From: Epiperipatus broadwayi
Lineage: Eukaryota; Onychophora; Udeonychophora; Euonychophora; Peripatidae
Length of the DNA stretch: 64,000 nucleotides
Assembly: GCA_028023455.1 (NCBI GenBank)
Contig: JAQFVV010012405.1
Location: 3,167,149-3,231,148 of the forward strand
Reading direction: 5' to 3'
The notes under the pieces were generated by a model. That model had not been told where the DNA came from. It did not search any database and worked only from the letters and a program-made list of their open reading frames with translations. The position numbers and the translations under genes were made by a program. Each line of letters starts with the position of its first letter. Position 1 is the first letter of the stretch. Positions 11,215 through 24,500 of this stretch are shown here, one piece after another.

Positions 11215-12516
11215 AAAATGTTCTCATTATATATTTCATTTTATTTATTTATTTTTTCTATATTTGTAAAAGTGAAATATGATTTTTTACAATTTTTATT
11301 TGTAAACCTATATTTCTAACAATCAGATATTGAATATTAAAAAAAATTGACACCAGGAAGAATTATGTAAATGTCAGCCTATATTTTGAGGAGGTAACTC
11401 ATTAAATAGTTGAACATTTAAAAAAATTCTTTATTGCTTGTGGAATTGCTTTCAGTAAGCTGAAGGGCTCTATAAAATTAATTACTATATATACAAAGAA
11501 AAGAAAGGGATGATAGGTGGACAGTATCTGAAAAAGAGAACCGTATTTCTTATGATGATAAAATAAAAAATTTTCAAAGTGAAAAATTCTTGAACTAAAA
11601 TGTGCAATAGTTTTATAAAAAAACTTTTTTTTTATTATAGCAATGTTATAATCTTTATCCTTTTTTAAAATCAATAGTAAAAAGGATTAAAAATTACAAC
11701 TGATTATCCTATATGTTGATCCTTGTATCAATAAATTGAATCTTTATGTAAATACATAATTGTAAATTTTCTGCTCAGAGAGGAATACATTTAAAAAAAG
11801 TGCTACCATCAACAATATCACTTAACTGTGTCACTTTAAAATTGAACATGACTACTACCTGTTTTATTACATTAATTCTAATATTGAACTCTAGGTCTTC
11901 AATTTGGATGTTTATTTAGTGTTAATTGATTACTAAGGCTTACAATAGAAGGTGTAAAATAGGGTGAGAACAACTGTTTTTGAAAGCCTATTAATAAACT
12001 GAGAAAGTCATGTGATGTGTTAATATTAATTCATGTATCTAAAGGAAATTAATTGGCATGCAATTGAGACCAAATACAAAAAATAACTATATAAATATAT
12101 TGGCATAACTAAAAATCTTAAAATATTTTAAATTTCAGGCTAAAAGTTTAAATAATATAAAAAGGTATAAGATGATTTCTAGATATATATCCTTATTATA
12201 ATGTTACACTTTTGACTTACAAATCTTCACTGACACATACTAAAAATTTGTTCGGGATAAAGGAGTTGAGATAGTGTCTCGTTGCGTAAGTACATTGGGC
12301 CCAGCTTCGAATAGTAAGTCTTGGTTGATGAAAAAAAATACAGCAATATTTTAGAGATGTGGATATTATAACACTACACCATATGAGATCCATTAACTAT
12401 TCTCACTCACAGTAGATGGCTCTACAATAGGCAAAGACAACTGTTGCTCTACAATAAAAAGAAATATTACCAAATTCATCACTTCCTTTATTTTGCTGTA
12501 ATATCTTATGTAAATG
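11215..12516. other. AT-rich DNA without identifiable genes
   Basis: Short open frames only, none with a recognisable motif. No repeat boundaries were found. Confidence 0.5.
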
Positions 12517-12884
12517 CAATTTATCCACTCTACTTTGAACACTTTTTAGATTAAAAAAAACTTTTTATTGTAAATATATGCATACACAATCTTATATTTT
12601 GACTGTCCTGCAATCTTCTCAGAGCTATATATAATGAGCAAAATAAAAAAACATACCTATATAAATAATATTATAAAAAATTTAACATTTTTTGTTTACA
12701 TTTTTTCTATTTTATTGTTTACTTTTTATGGTATTATTTATTTAGTTATGTATTTTACTTTGTTCATTATATCATAGCTCTGAAAAAGACTGCAGGACAA
12801 TCAAAACATAAGATTGTGCATGCATTTATGTAAAATAAATAGTTTTTTTGCTAAAAAGTATTCAGTGTAGAATGGATAAATTAC
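12517..12884. repeat. 368-bp fold-back element with paired CUGA...GAAA-like motifs
   Basis: The left arm (from 12517) and right arm (to 12884) are imperfect reverse complements over about 120 bp each. Examples are TTTATCCACTCTACTTTGAA on the left against TTCAGTGTAGAATGGATAAA on the right. Each arm carries the same block: GCTCTGAAAAAGACTGCAGG then ACAATCAAAACATAAGA at 12777-12815, and its reverse-strand partner near 12568-12626. No ORF is present. The organisation is that of a non-coding inverted element. Confidence 0.7.
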
Positions 12885-14247
12885 AATAAAAAGAATATTA
12901 TTAAAAACTAAGCAATAATAATCACACTATTATTAGTGGCTTGTTTTCTATCTTTTTAACATATTCTAGCACTCCCAATTTCAGAATTACATCATAAATT
13001 TTAACAAGTGTTAACATCATAAATTTTTTTATGTTGACATACATAACATTGTAAGACATTTTGCATGTATAAAATAAGACTATAATTGTTGTAATTATTC
13101 TTTAGTATTTGTTAACATTTTTTATAAATTTCATGACAAAATCTTGAATTAAATTGTCTATTCATTGATAATAATTTCCATAAAAATAACTAGATGTTCA
13201 GTATCATTCAGAGAAAAACATAAGATGTGAAGATTTTACATAAAGAAAAGGCAGAGATGGAGATAAAGAAGAAAACGTCCAATTGGATGATGTGAGGACA
13301 TTGTGTAGTTTTTGTTTAAAATATGAAAATTGAAAACCATCAGTTTACAATATAATTTGCTTATTTATTTTTGTAAATTTATGTTAATAAATTTGATTCA
13401 AACTCTGTTTGAAAATTATTTGTTATTATAAAAATAAATAAATAAAACACAATTGTTCTAATATAAAAATGAAAGTTATAGCAGAAATAGATTTTTTTCA
13501 AGATCATAAATGCTATATTTCATTGTTTTTCCCCTTGACGTTTTAAATTTTAAAGATTATTTTAATTATTTGAAAGTATTTTTTATATATAATATCTATT
13601 ATTAGTATCAAATTGATTGGTTTTAAGATTTTATCGATAGAAAATCCAAATTCCTTTTATCTGGTTGTTTCAGTTATTATTCTTTTTATTTATTTGCAAA
13701 GCTAATATATTAATTCATTTGTAAGGATAATATTGTAATGAATAAACTGAAATTTTCAAATAATTTATGAATAAAAATTTATTTATTGAAAATAAAATGC
13801 ACAAAAGTTTACCACTTTATTCATTATAATAGTGCTTTAAGTTGTCCAATAGAAGGGTTTTTATATATAAATTAAATTGACCATGCATAAAATGTTTAGT
13901 ATTTTTTCTAATCAAAAAATCTACTAAATTTATAAAAAAATGATTTTTAATATTTTTAATTTAACAATATACAGCTATTCTGAAATTAAAGAGGAATAGT
14001 ATTGCAATAAAAACAAAGAGCCAACGTAAATCAATACAAATTCTACTAACATTCATTTTAATTTAGACTTTGCAAATGCTTTTTTAGTAAACCATTTAAT
14101 GATTTAAAGATTTAAAAATGTAGTAATTCTTCATATTTTATTTAATTTTTTATTTCATGATTAAATGGAAGTAAAATCAAGCAGGACATAAAAATCAAAT
14201 TTACATAAGCATTGTTATAGTCTTCTGACACATCATGTGCTGGATGA
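12885..14247. other. AT-rich DNA without identifiable genes
   Basis: I see no coding sequence, RNA gene or repeat boundary here. Confidence 0.5.
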
Positions 14248-14324
14248 AATTATAAAGTTTGAGGAATACTTGCACTTTCTAAACACAAGTTTAGAAAGTA
14301 AGAGTATTCTTCAAACTTTATAAT
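14248..14324. repeat. 77-bp near-perfect hairpin
   Basis: Arms of about 36 bases, starting AATTATAAAGTTTGAGGAAT and ending with its reverse complement, are separated by only about 4 bases (ACAA). There are one or two mismatches. This is either a minimal fold-back element or a local palindrome. Confidence 0.8.
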
Positions 14325-17300
14325 TCATACAGCAAATGTGTTAGATAACATACTGTGCTAGATAAATAAATAATTAGTTATATAAGTTTTGATTATAAAT
14401 GTTTATAATGCAAATTTTTTATACACTTCATGCACACATACATACTCATTAGTAAGCAATAACGGCAACATATATTTTTATAACCAAATCAGAAGTGGCG
14501 ATTTATAGCAGGTTCCTAAGTAAAGATAAATGTATAAATTTGTAAGATAAAATTTAGCAAAAAATTAGACCGCTCTTTTAAACTATACATGTATTTTATT
14601 TAAAACTATTGCCATCAACGCTTAATGCTATTTAAATTTGAAGAAAGTTTAGGGTTTGATTTCATAGTAAAATAATATATGCAAACTATTTATAGATTGT
14701 ACAGATTCTTTGGCAGAGTTTCCAACCAAGACGTAAATTTGCTAGTTTCATTTTAAAATACTTTAATTCTTTCTCTGACGTTGTAGATCCAGTAGTCATT
14801 ACCTATGTGGTTTATTATTTGTGTTTGTCTATATTTTTGTAGATCACTATCTGTTAAATCCCAAGCAAATTTGAATGATCTATGAAAGTGGTTCATAAAA
14901 AGTAAATTCAAAAAGAGAAAAGTGTTTGCAATTAATTTAGCTTTTATATATTGAAATTAATGAACTATATTTGGAAAGAAAGTGGTGGGTCCTTATTAAT
15001 AATGGAATCAGTAATATATTAATTTATTAAATTGATTTGTGATGAGTATTGGATATGTCTTGAGTTATTAGCAAGCCCAATCTATTTAATAATTTTTTAT
15101 ACATTTTTCATAAGGTAACTTCTTTTCTAATGTGTTGTGGAAAAATGTGTGAAAAAACAGGAAAACACTGCAAATGAATAAACTTATGTGTCAAATAATA
15201 TTTTTCATGGTAATTTAGAGTAGAATCAAAGTCACAGTATTCACCAGCAGAATATGATAATGCTAAGGAATCCATCTGTGAAATTACTTGCCATATCCTA
15301 CATAATGCTAGCCAAATTTCCAATTTGATTATTTCTAGAATTTAATTTTTATCCAACTTTAGATAAATAAGAAGAAAAGTTTAGACTGCATCTATTAGTA
15401 TGGGTCATGTAATTGTAAAAGGTTGTATTCAAAATATAAGATGATTCTCTATTGTATAGATGTAAAATTTAGCACATTATCATTTTTTGGATTAGGAATA
15501 AGATCTCAGGTTTTGAAAAAAAATTCCAATTTTTTACATATTCCTGTTGATCTATATTTTATTTTTGGAAAGGATATCTTTTGAGAAATCAAGCAATATT
15601 GTCAGTATAGATTAATTTCCTGCAGTGTCTATCTGGAAAGTCACTAATAAATATATTAAGTGAAATAGAAGAGAAAGCTTTATTTTATGGTAATCTATTT
15701 TGCGTCTTCTATGGTTATCATTTACTATTACTTGAATTTTTTTATTGGAAAATATTTTGGCAAGTAAATTATTGTTGGTTTTTCAGCATTTATGAAATTT
15801 AGAAAATTTTAGAAGAAATCTAATTTTTGGAAACAGAACCATAAATTGATGTTAGATTATTATAACTAGCAACAATTTTTATTTTAAATGATTTTATTTT
15901 CAGTATTACTTGTTAAAGGTTAAACTTATTTATACATCCTTTTCCTCCCCCAAAATTTCACACAAAGTTATGTATGTATAATATTACTAAATAGTTTTGC
16001 CAATACATTTTAGGCATATATTCTAATTTTTTTTCTTCTAAATTCTGGAATTATGCTGGACCTTTTCTTGTTTAAGACAATGAAAGGTAATGTTATTAAT
16101 TACTATAGATTTTATCAAATGGATAATTAAAGGAACAATTCTGCTTTAATGGTGCAACCTGATATGTAATAATTTTTGGAGTTACTTTTATAATCACTCA
16201 ACTAAAGATGATCATGCCTTACAATTATATGCAAAATCTTGCTTCTCCATGGTATCTCTGTATTTTTTTGACAATCCAGTGATTTTGCAAGTTTTCTAAA
16301 TAACTTCTGATATTCGGTAAACAGAAATTGACCATGAAGATCATTATTGGTTTTATTCACATCTGGAATGAATTGCATTCAATATTCTTGAAGAGGTTGT
16401 CTCTAACAGTTGTTGTTATGAATTTGTTAAACTTGTTCATAGTAAATGAGAATTGGGGAGATTTTTTGTTAAATATTTTATTTCATAATTACCAAAGCTA
16501 TTTAGTCATTTGTTCATTACAAGACTCTGAACTTTCATTTCTGTAGTCATAATCTTCTCTCCTCCTTAGAGGCACTGGAATTTACATTAATAATGTGGAG
16601 ATACTTGTTTTTATTTGCTAGTAATTACTATTTGCAGAATGGACCCGTGGAAGGCTTTCATCTGTCACGCATAAACTTTGTATTTAGATGAATGAAAAAT
16701 AACACAAATATCTTAGTTTGTGTGTGTATAATTTTTCATTTTAAAGTCAAATAGTAGGCTTTCTAGGTATTTAATTAACGTTTGATCTAAACATTTTAAA
16801 ATCCTTGGTTTATCTAATGAAAATGATTTTACTTAAAATACATATTTAGTAAAAGAGTTATGATTTTATTTTCGGTATATCGGATTATAATGTACATTCA
16901 TGTTTGTTTGGGAGCGCCTTTCAAATATGTGCAAGTACGTACAGGTACCTCGTGTTTTACTTAGATTGTATTGTCTTCTTGGAACTTCGCATTGACTTTT
17001 TTTTTTTATATATATATTTTGTCTAATTTATTTTTTATAGTTTACCTTTCACTATTTTCAGAATATTTTTATTTCATTTAGACATATACGTCCAAATATG
17101 CGTAAAAACACATACGAAGGTATATATGAGAATGGACACATGCTTTTTTTTTCTTTTTTATCTTAAAAACACAATGTAAATTGTTAATACTGTATATTTA
17201 CTTAATTGTATTCTTTTATTTATTGAAAAGATGAAATTACAAGTTATTAATCAAATTTCATCAATTTTATATCAAATTAACGTATTACTGTATTTTGTCA

Positions 17301-17689
17301 AAAAAAGAAAAAAAAAGAAAGAAGAATAACTAAAGATTTGGTTGTATAGTAATAACAAAAGCCTTGATCTTTTTGTTGTCATGAGTTTAAATTAATTGGC
17401 TTATGAACAGCTGGTAGTTTATCTTATAATCTTGCACATTTTATAACAAAGAATTTTTAATTGCTGTGTCTATTTTATCATTATTGTTATTATTTTTCAT
17501 TTTAAGAGTTTCTATTTATATAAAAATAAAAACTATTTATTTCAGGTTTGATAGAAGATCAACTTTATTTGAACCATGTCTTTTGTTGTATGTTATATAT
17601 TTCATATAGCAATAAAATCTTTTATATATTTTTAATAGAATTTTTTTTGTGTAATTTAATCGTGCAATTATTTACCTTTTTTGTTATTG
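14325..17689. other. AT-rich DNA without identifiable genes
   Basis: A long stretch with only short open frames and no recognisable motif. From about 14700 to 16700 the composition is slightly less extreme, but nothing could be assigned. Confidence 0.5.
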
Positions 17690-17710
17690 GAAACAGTTCT
17701 AGTAATTTAT

Positions 17711-17740
17711 ATATATATATATCATCATCATCATCATCAT
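17711..17740. repeat. (TA)n and (ATC)n microsatellite
   Basis: A run of TA repeats passes directly into six or more ATC repeats. It lies within the decayed C-terminal end of the RTE relic, where it would encode a D run on the minus strand. Confidence 0.8.
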
Positions 17741-18588
17741 TTTTCTCCAAATTTAATCCAGTTTTTCTGATTATTAGCTTTTTTCTTCACATCATACCAG
17801 TAAATTTTCTTATGACATTTATCCATATCACATGTGTTAATTTTCTAGATGTTTTAAATCTTTTGGGATCCTATTTAAGATTTCAACTGTTCATCTCTTT
17901 TAATGTTTTCTAGAAAAGTGTTTACGTCTGTCTCTTAATTCTTTCAATAATGCCATTAACATCTATTTGTTTTCTGACCCATGTATTTTATTTTTGTTCC
18001 CTTGTTACTCATAACATGCGTCTCTTTATATTTTACTATGGGGTCTGACATCTCCATATTGCTGTTCTATTAAGTATCCAAGCCTCTGATCCATAAGTAA
18101 TAAATGGTAAAACATATTTATTAAAAACTTTATTCAAACACATAGACATTTCTTATTAATATTACAGTATTTATACTAAAAATACTCATCCAAACTTAAT
18201 TTATGTTTCCATCTGTATTAATAATTTGTCCATGGTATTTGTGGTTGCTAATTCTGTTAATGCACATTTATCAATCTTTATTTTCTTCTTTTTAGTAAAT
18301 TTATTGAACATTACTTGAGTATTTTTAGCATTATCTTCAATCCTGCTTTTTTACTTTGGTCTGATAATTCTTGCAACATTTTTTTTAAGTTTTGAAGTAT
18401 TATTTGCATAAACAATGACATCATTTTTAAAATCTAGATAACTCAAGTAATCTTTATTTACTTTTAATGCCTTAGTTTTTCATTTCAATTCTCAAAATAT
18501 TTAACTTAAAATTGCTGCAGTAAATGTTGGATGTATAGAATCATCCTGTTACACAACCTTCTCAGTGTTGGTCTTCTTAATATAACTA

Positions 18589-19296
18589 TGAAGAGATACT
18601 CAAAAATAACTAGAATTGTTGTCTTGTAGCTATATTTGTTGTAGTACATCCTTCGCATCAATCTGTCAAATGATATTGTCTGAAATTATGGTCACATATA
18701 TTTTTTGTGCAGTGTATTTTATGTATTTATTATTATAATGGCTGAAAAGTTGGAACAATGTGAAATTCTGCTTTCTTTAAAAAAAAAAAAAAACTGCCAG
18801 GGAAAACAGTTGTACTGCTTGAAACAGCTTACAAATAAATTGCTATGAATAAAATATAAGTTTATGGGTGAAATAATGGAAGTGTTAAATTCACCACATC
18901 CCAGAAAAGCATGGTGAATGAAATCAAATATAAAATGATACTGATGTTTTTGAAGGGATTCAAATACCATTTATCATTCAGAATTCATTCATAATGATCA
19001 GGAACTAAAAATATACAAGTTCTGAAACTTTTGCATGATGCAGTAAAAGTTAATGTTTTATTTTGTGGTAAAATGAAAAGTGCATAATATTGAGTGTGAA
19101 ACAATTTTCATTAAATTCAATATAACCCAACATATGCCACATTCACTCAATCTTGTTATGTGTGACTTCTTTTTAATCTCTTGAGTGAAAAAATGTTAAA
19201 TTTCCAATACTTTAAAAGAGATTCAATTTGCAACATCTAAAAATAAATATACAATATTTTATTATCAAAATTGTGATTATTTTTGGGTCCCCCTCA
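18589..19296 (+). mobile_element. mariner-type transposon inserted in the RTE relic
   Basis: TA dinucleotides flank both ends (18587-18588 and 19297-19298). The left terminal repeat is decayed (TGAAGAGATACTCAAAAATA), while the right end reversed reads TGAGGGGGACCCAAAAATAA. Inside, starting at 18737, a plus-strand frame begins MAEKLEQCEILLSL and continues GKTVVLLETAYK, the mariner transposase N terminus. An A homopolymer and stops follow. The element is only 708 bp, so most of the catalytic domain is gone. It interrupts conserved RTE blocks, so it arrived after the LINE. Confidence 0.75.
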
Positions 19297-19998
19297 TATG
19301 TGATTTAACTGTGGCTGTTGCATTTTTATAAATATTCTTTAGAATATGATAGAGATGATCCTGTATTTTGATGACATAATGCTTTTATCACTGGAGAAAT
19401 ATTTATAAAATCAAATGCCTTGCCATAATTTACAAATCCAAAACAATGGTAACTTATATTTATTGGTTTTTTCTATAACTTCTCTCAATGCTTGGTTGTA
19501 ATCCGCTGGGCTAAAACCACTTTTAAGTGCCTCTTGTTCTTTTGATTGATTAAAATTCAAAATTTTCTGTAGAAGAGTTGTAATTATATTGGTAAAAGTT
19601 TTATATAGAACTGATAAAAGACTGAAATGTCTGTTATTTGTAATATCTTTTTTATCATCTCATCATTTAGACATTTACTTCTATGACTTAGTCAATATTT
19701 TTTATTTAATCCTTCCCTTGTTTCTTTTAATTAAGATATCGATTATAATTGCACGAGTGGAAGTTTTTCAACTTCTAATAATAATGTCATTTCGAATAGT
19801 CTATAGCAAAATTACTTATAACCAGTTTATGTAATTAATACATTATAAAACTCCATTTTATAATGTTATTTATGATAGCATTTAAATATTGTCAACTCAT
19901 TTTATAACTTTGATATCAGATGTTATATATTGACCCAGTTTTGAATTGTTAATAACCATAATACATAGCTTACAAGATTGGTTTATGCTTAGAAATAT

Positions 19999-20412
19999 TA
20001 ATAAACACAAAAGCTTATAAGTAAAGTTTAAAAGAGAAGTTATAAATTAATATAATAATAAGCTGAATGTTTTCGACGATCCATGCCTCATATTCATAGC
20101 TTTCTTAAAAATATATAATAAAACATATGCTAAGATATTTAAATCAATACTTGTTACATGACCCATTTCTTCGATATATCAAAGCAAGTGTATTTTTCTA
20201 TTTATAGCATTAATATTTACATTAATGTAGAATGCTTCTTTTATTTTTCTCTTATGATCACTTGATTCTGTGCATATATTTTCAGGATTAGCAGGTGTAA
20301 ATATGGCACGTAACATGTGCTAATTTAAATATCTTTGCATATATTTTATTATATTTATTTATAACTTCTCTTTTAAACTTTACTTATAAGTTTTTGTGTT
20401 TATTTATATATA
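19999..20412. repeat. fold-back element with long inverted ends
   Basis: The left arm (about 19999-20055) reads ATAAACACAAAAGCTTATAA and continues GTAAAGTTTAAAAGAGAAGT. It matches the reverse of the right arm (about 20351-20410) almost perfectly over 50 bases. Between them lies a 300-base centre with no ORF. The centre holds at 20071-20104 the block TTTCGACGATCCATGCCTCA and TATTCATAGC. That block is shared with the fold-back inserted at 26565-26856, so these two elements are related. Confidence 0.75.
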
Positions 20413-21057
20413 ACGGGAAGTAAATTATTTGCTTAGTAACATTTTGACAAAACTGATAAAGGAGTTTTCCTAAAACTGATCCTGTGATCCTTGTATTATC
20501 ATAATTCTTAATAGAGAAGTTGATCATGTATAACATATTATGGCTTAGTTTAATAATATGATAATAGCAACATTTTTATGTACTCATTAATAAGAAAAAT
20601 GTTAATGTATGTATATAGAATAATATTTTTTAGTTGCCATGGAAAAAAGAAAACAAGATTAAAAAGAATAGTAGTAAAAAGATCAAATTTATTAAGTGAT
20701 TACAAACCAATCTTATGTATAAAATCCCAATTTTTTCTGTCATCCAATTCATGACTGTATTAATGTTTGTCCAATGTCATGTGTCAAATTCACGAGTCTA
20801 TTTTTGAATGGAATAAATTATTATTAATTCTGCTGTTAAACCATAATAATACTGTCAAATGTAGGAATAGTAATGAGATGGTCATTACTTTAGCATTTGA
20901 CTGGCTTCAGTTGGCATGTTTGGTGGCTCTGGGTAGGATACCCAGGACCATTGTTGCCAATTGAGTTATCTCAGGTACTATTCATTTATTTAGGAATAAA
21001 GGTTGTAAGCCAGTTGCAGAAAACAGCCATAAATGCTCATTCATAGTTTGGCATTAA
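20413..21057. other. AT-rich DNA; GC-richer patch at 20880-21050
   Basis: Mostly AT-rich. The segment from about 20880 to 21050 is richer in G and contains the palindrome GGGTAGGATACCC. It may be part of a decayed repeat, but I could not identify the family. Confidence 0.4.
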
Positions 21058-21580
21058 GGTGCTCCATGCTTTCATGGTCTTCCAATCCCCTAATGTAGTT
21101 CAGATGAACAACATAGTCAGCAATGTTTATTAAAAAAACATTAAATCTTAAAAAAACCTCGTTAAAGCAACCAATTAAAAATATATATTACAAATATTAT
21201 ATTTAATAAAAAAATATTGCAAAAACAACTAGCTGAAAGGCTAGCAGTTTTGTATTAAAAAATATAACTATTAACAAAACTTAAAAACACTACTGTAATA
21301 TGTAGCTGTCAAAAATAGAAAAAAAAATGTTTATTCAGAGGGTGCTCCATTAAATATATAAATATGTAGTTGCTTAGTAATGCTGTTAGACAAGTATATT
21401 AAAAACTTTTAATTTTAATTTAGTTTTATTAAAATGCTTTCATGGTCAGTCAATTCCCTAAATAGTTCAGATGAATGACATATTCAACTATGTTTACTAA
21501 AAACATATATTTACATTAAATATTAAAAAAAATATTTGAGCAACCAATTAAAAAACAAAATTACAACTATTAAATTTAAT
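21058..21580 (+). repeat. two direct copies of an unclassified repeat
   Basis: ATGCTTTCATGGTC occurs at 21066 and 21434. Following blocks are shared in order (AGTTCAGATGAA, TATGTTTAYTAAAAA, GCAACCAATTAAAAA). The copies are imperfect and 368 bp apart. No coding potential is seen. Confidence 0.65.
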
Positions 21581-24500
21581 AATATGTAAATTTTACTCTG
21601 AAGAATTTAATGTGAAAGAAATAATAATGTCAAAATAAGCATATTGAAACAACAGCTTTTTGAAGCCAGATACACCTATTACTAGAATATTTCAACATTC
21701 CTATCTGTATTTGGAAACACAAAGTATGAATCAAGCAGTATATTTTAGCATTGGTTTGTATTTATTTACTATATTTGAGTTTCGAATAGCAATATGCAAT
21801 TACTGATTTAAAAAATATCAAATATATAAGTGAATTCTTTTATAAAATTGTAGTGCCATACAGCTGAATTAATATCATTTTTCACATAAGGTAAACTATT
21901 TCAAATAAGAACTTCTTATTCATACATTTTTTGCTTTGCCAACCAAAAATGAATTCAAGTGGTTAAAGAAATACATCGAGCAATATAAATAAGGTGGTTG
22001 CTATATTCTGATGGTTATATGTCAGACACAATTATAATAGATTTTCTTTTAAATAAAAATGATCTAGCCATATTATAAGTAGCAAAATGAAAAACATCAG
22101 ATTGTGGTTTATTCAATTTATGCTTCGAAAAAAATACTTTTCTAAATTATTTTTAGAGAAACATTCATGTTATCTATCACTTGGCTAATAATTTGTTGGT
22201 AATCTTTACTATCTCAATAAAGGATACTTTGTAAGAGAATTTTCAAAATGGATTTCCAATTTTTTCCCATACATTTTAATATTATTCTTCAGTAAGGATA
22301 TATCCTTATCATATTTATTGTGAATATTAGATAAATGAATAAGGTCCAGATTATTTTTTTTCTTATTTTGACAAAAAATATTTATGTCAGTTTCCATTCT
22401 TTCTAACTATTTGTGAAATATCTGATAAGGCATTTTGAATCACTGACAATAATTGAACTTAGTCAAAATCTGTTATAAAGCTGAGTTTGAAGATGATTCA
22501 CCCAATGTAATATTCCAGTATGAATCCATATAACTAATAGAGTAAGAATGTACAAAAGGAACATCTCCAAGTTTGCTTTTTTTAATGACATCCATCCATA
22601 AGTATATATATTTTCTAATAATGTTGAACATGTGTAATGCATGATATCATTACTGTCTTGGTAAGAGATACAATTACCATTACTAGTTAATAAGGAATTA
22701 TAAATACTACTACACAAATGCATCATAAATTAGAATTTTAATCAAGTATATTTTAAAGCAATATAAAAATTTAAGAGTAAAAATATATAAATTATTCAAT
22801 AACTGATTCAACAAAAAGATACATCCATATAATTAGAGCACCAAAACAATTTTATAATAATGCTATTATTTTTACCATTCGTTTTAAAATTAAATACGAA
22901 TCTAAAAAATTGATAATTTTTCAATCTTAAAATCCACGTGTTGAAATTTTGGATATGCTTCTGGAATTTCATAACATAATATTACAGTTTTTATTACATT
23001 TCTTTTATTTGGGAGCACAGTTTTATCAGTCATGGAAATGTTTCAATATCACATCAGTTTTGAATCATCAAGAGTAGAGTAATTTTAGCTATATTCATAA
23101 TGAAGTAATAAAGTGTAATAATTATTTATTTAATATTTTTGTTTAATACGAATAAACAAAGATTTTATAATAATATATATTTTTGGTCTAGTATAGGGTT
23201 AGAGTGACTGACATGAGATCTCATTAACAATCAACTATTTGATTATTTTTTATAATAGAGAATAATTAATTATTTTTGCTACATAATTTTTTAACTTTTT
23301 TCACAATGGTAAACCATTTTGGGATCTTATTGTATACCTTTTTTTATTTATTTATCCTTATATGAATTATTGTCTGATGTTGAGAACATTTAAAATATAA
23401 TCAGAAAAATATCAAGGAATAAAATTATAAATCTTTAAAGAAGAAATAGTTATATGATCTTAAAAGACAAATTCTATTTACATTAGCCCTGTATAAATAT
23501 AGTATTCGTCAATGTTGGGGTCCATAAGCCAGAAATTACTCTGAGGACACAGATACGACAGTAGAGAATAACAATTTAATTAGCACTATGTACTATTTAC
23601 TCAAGACAATGGGTGGCACAACTGGTAGAATAAATAAAGTTTGTTACAGCAAAAAAACTGTGCAATATGGAGTATTGTGACCCCCCCCCACACTTTTATG
23701 ATTTTCAGAGGAGAGGATAGAGTGGAAAAAATATATTGGCATGTGTATGAAATTTATAGGATATGAAAATGTATGTAATGTAATTTATATGCTTAAAGGT
23801 AAGTTTAGAAAACTGGGCAATGTGGTATTATAATTAATTAATTTCAGGTCCTTAACTCATTTATTTGAGTAATTTCAATACTTATTGTTACATCATAACT
23901 GTGTGCATACTAAACATTAAGTGATAGCTGGAAAACATGTTTAATGGAAAAAAAAAAAAATCAAAGTTTATTTTTTTCCATATATATATATAAAATAATG
24001 TAAATTTAGTATTTATGGAAAAAATGACTGTATTTAAAGTAAGTGTATGTGAATGAGAATTTTAAATTGATTAATTTTTTTTTTTTTTAATAATATGGAA
24101 TAATAAATGTAAAAGCAGATTTATATACATCTTTCATGCCAATTTCAAATATTTGCTTTTTCATTTTAATGTTACAAAGATCCATTATTCTAATCAAATT
24201 CACTGCGGGGTCAAACTTTTTTATTTTTTTTATTTATAAAAATAGAATTATTTTGTGGACATTAAATAAGAGTAGATAAACTCATTTGATATTAGAGAAG
24301 AAAATGATATTTTCGGCTTTTTTTTATTTGTTTTTTGCTAATGCATTGATAACATTATATTTTTAAAATAGATAATTTATTAAATCTATTTATCATTATA
24401 ATAAATCTTTTAGTTGTTGTTGTTCATAATCTTCCAAGTAAATGAGACATATTTTAAGAATATCAATTTTATTGGGGGGGGGGGTATATAGAACTGTTTT

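Larger units (their letters stand above)
17690..19830 (-). pseudogene. RTE-like LINE reverse transcriptase relic, split by a mariner
   Basis: Read on the minus strand, conserved RTE/BovB-type blocks occur in order. First, at about 19600-19400, are LLQKILNFNQSKEQEALKSG and then FSPADYNQALREVIEKTN. Next, near 19350, is MSSKYRIISIIF. After the mariner insertion come PTFTAAILS at about 18530, DYLSYLDFKNDVIVYANDTS at about 18440 (motif C region, decayed from FADDIV), and LKKMLQELSDQSKKAGLKIM. The C-terminal block at about 17990-17800 has NGIIERI, ILNRIPKRF and a TRW.DDI-like stretch. Many stops and frameshifts are present. Family recognition is good; the clade label RTE-like is from memory of typical motifs. 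Confidence 0.75.

Noticed and set aside
17548-17913. 121-residue plus-strand frame rich in F, I, L and S, looking like a membrane protein
   Set aside because: It is the reverse strand of the decayed RTE C-terminal region plus an AT microsatellite; the hydrophobic composition is a by-product of AT-rich antisense codons.
22209-22726. Minus-strand frames of 62 and 87 residues
   Set aside because: No recognisable motif, no continuation in other frames, and length expected by chance at this base composition.
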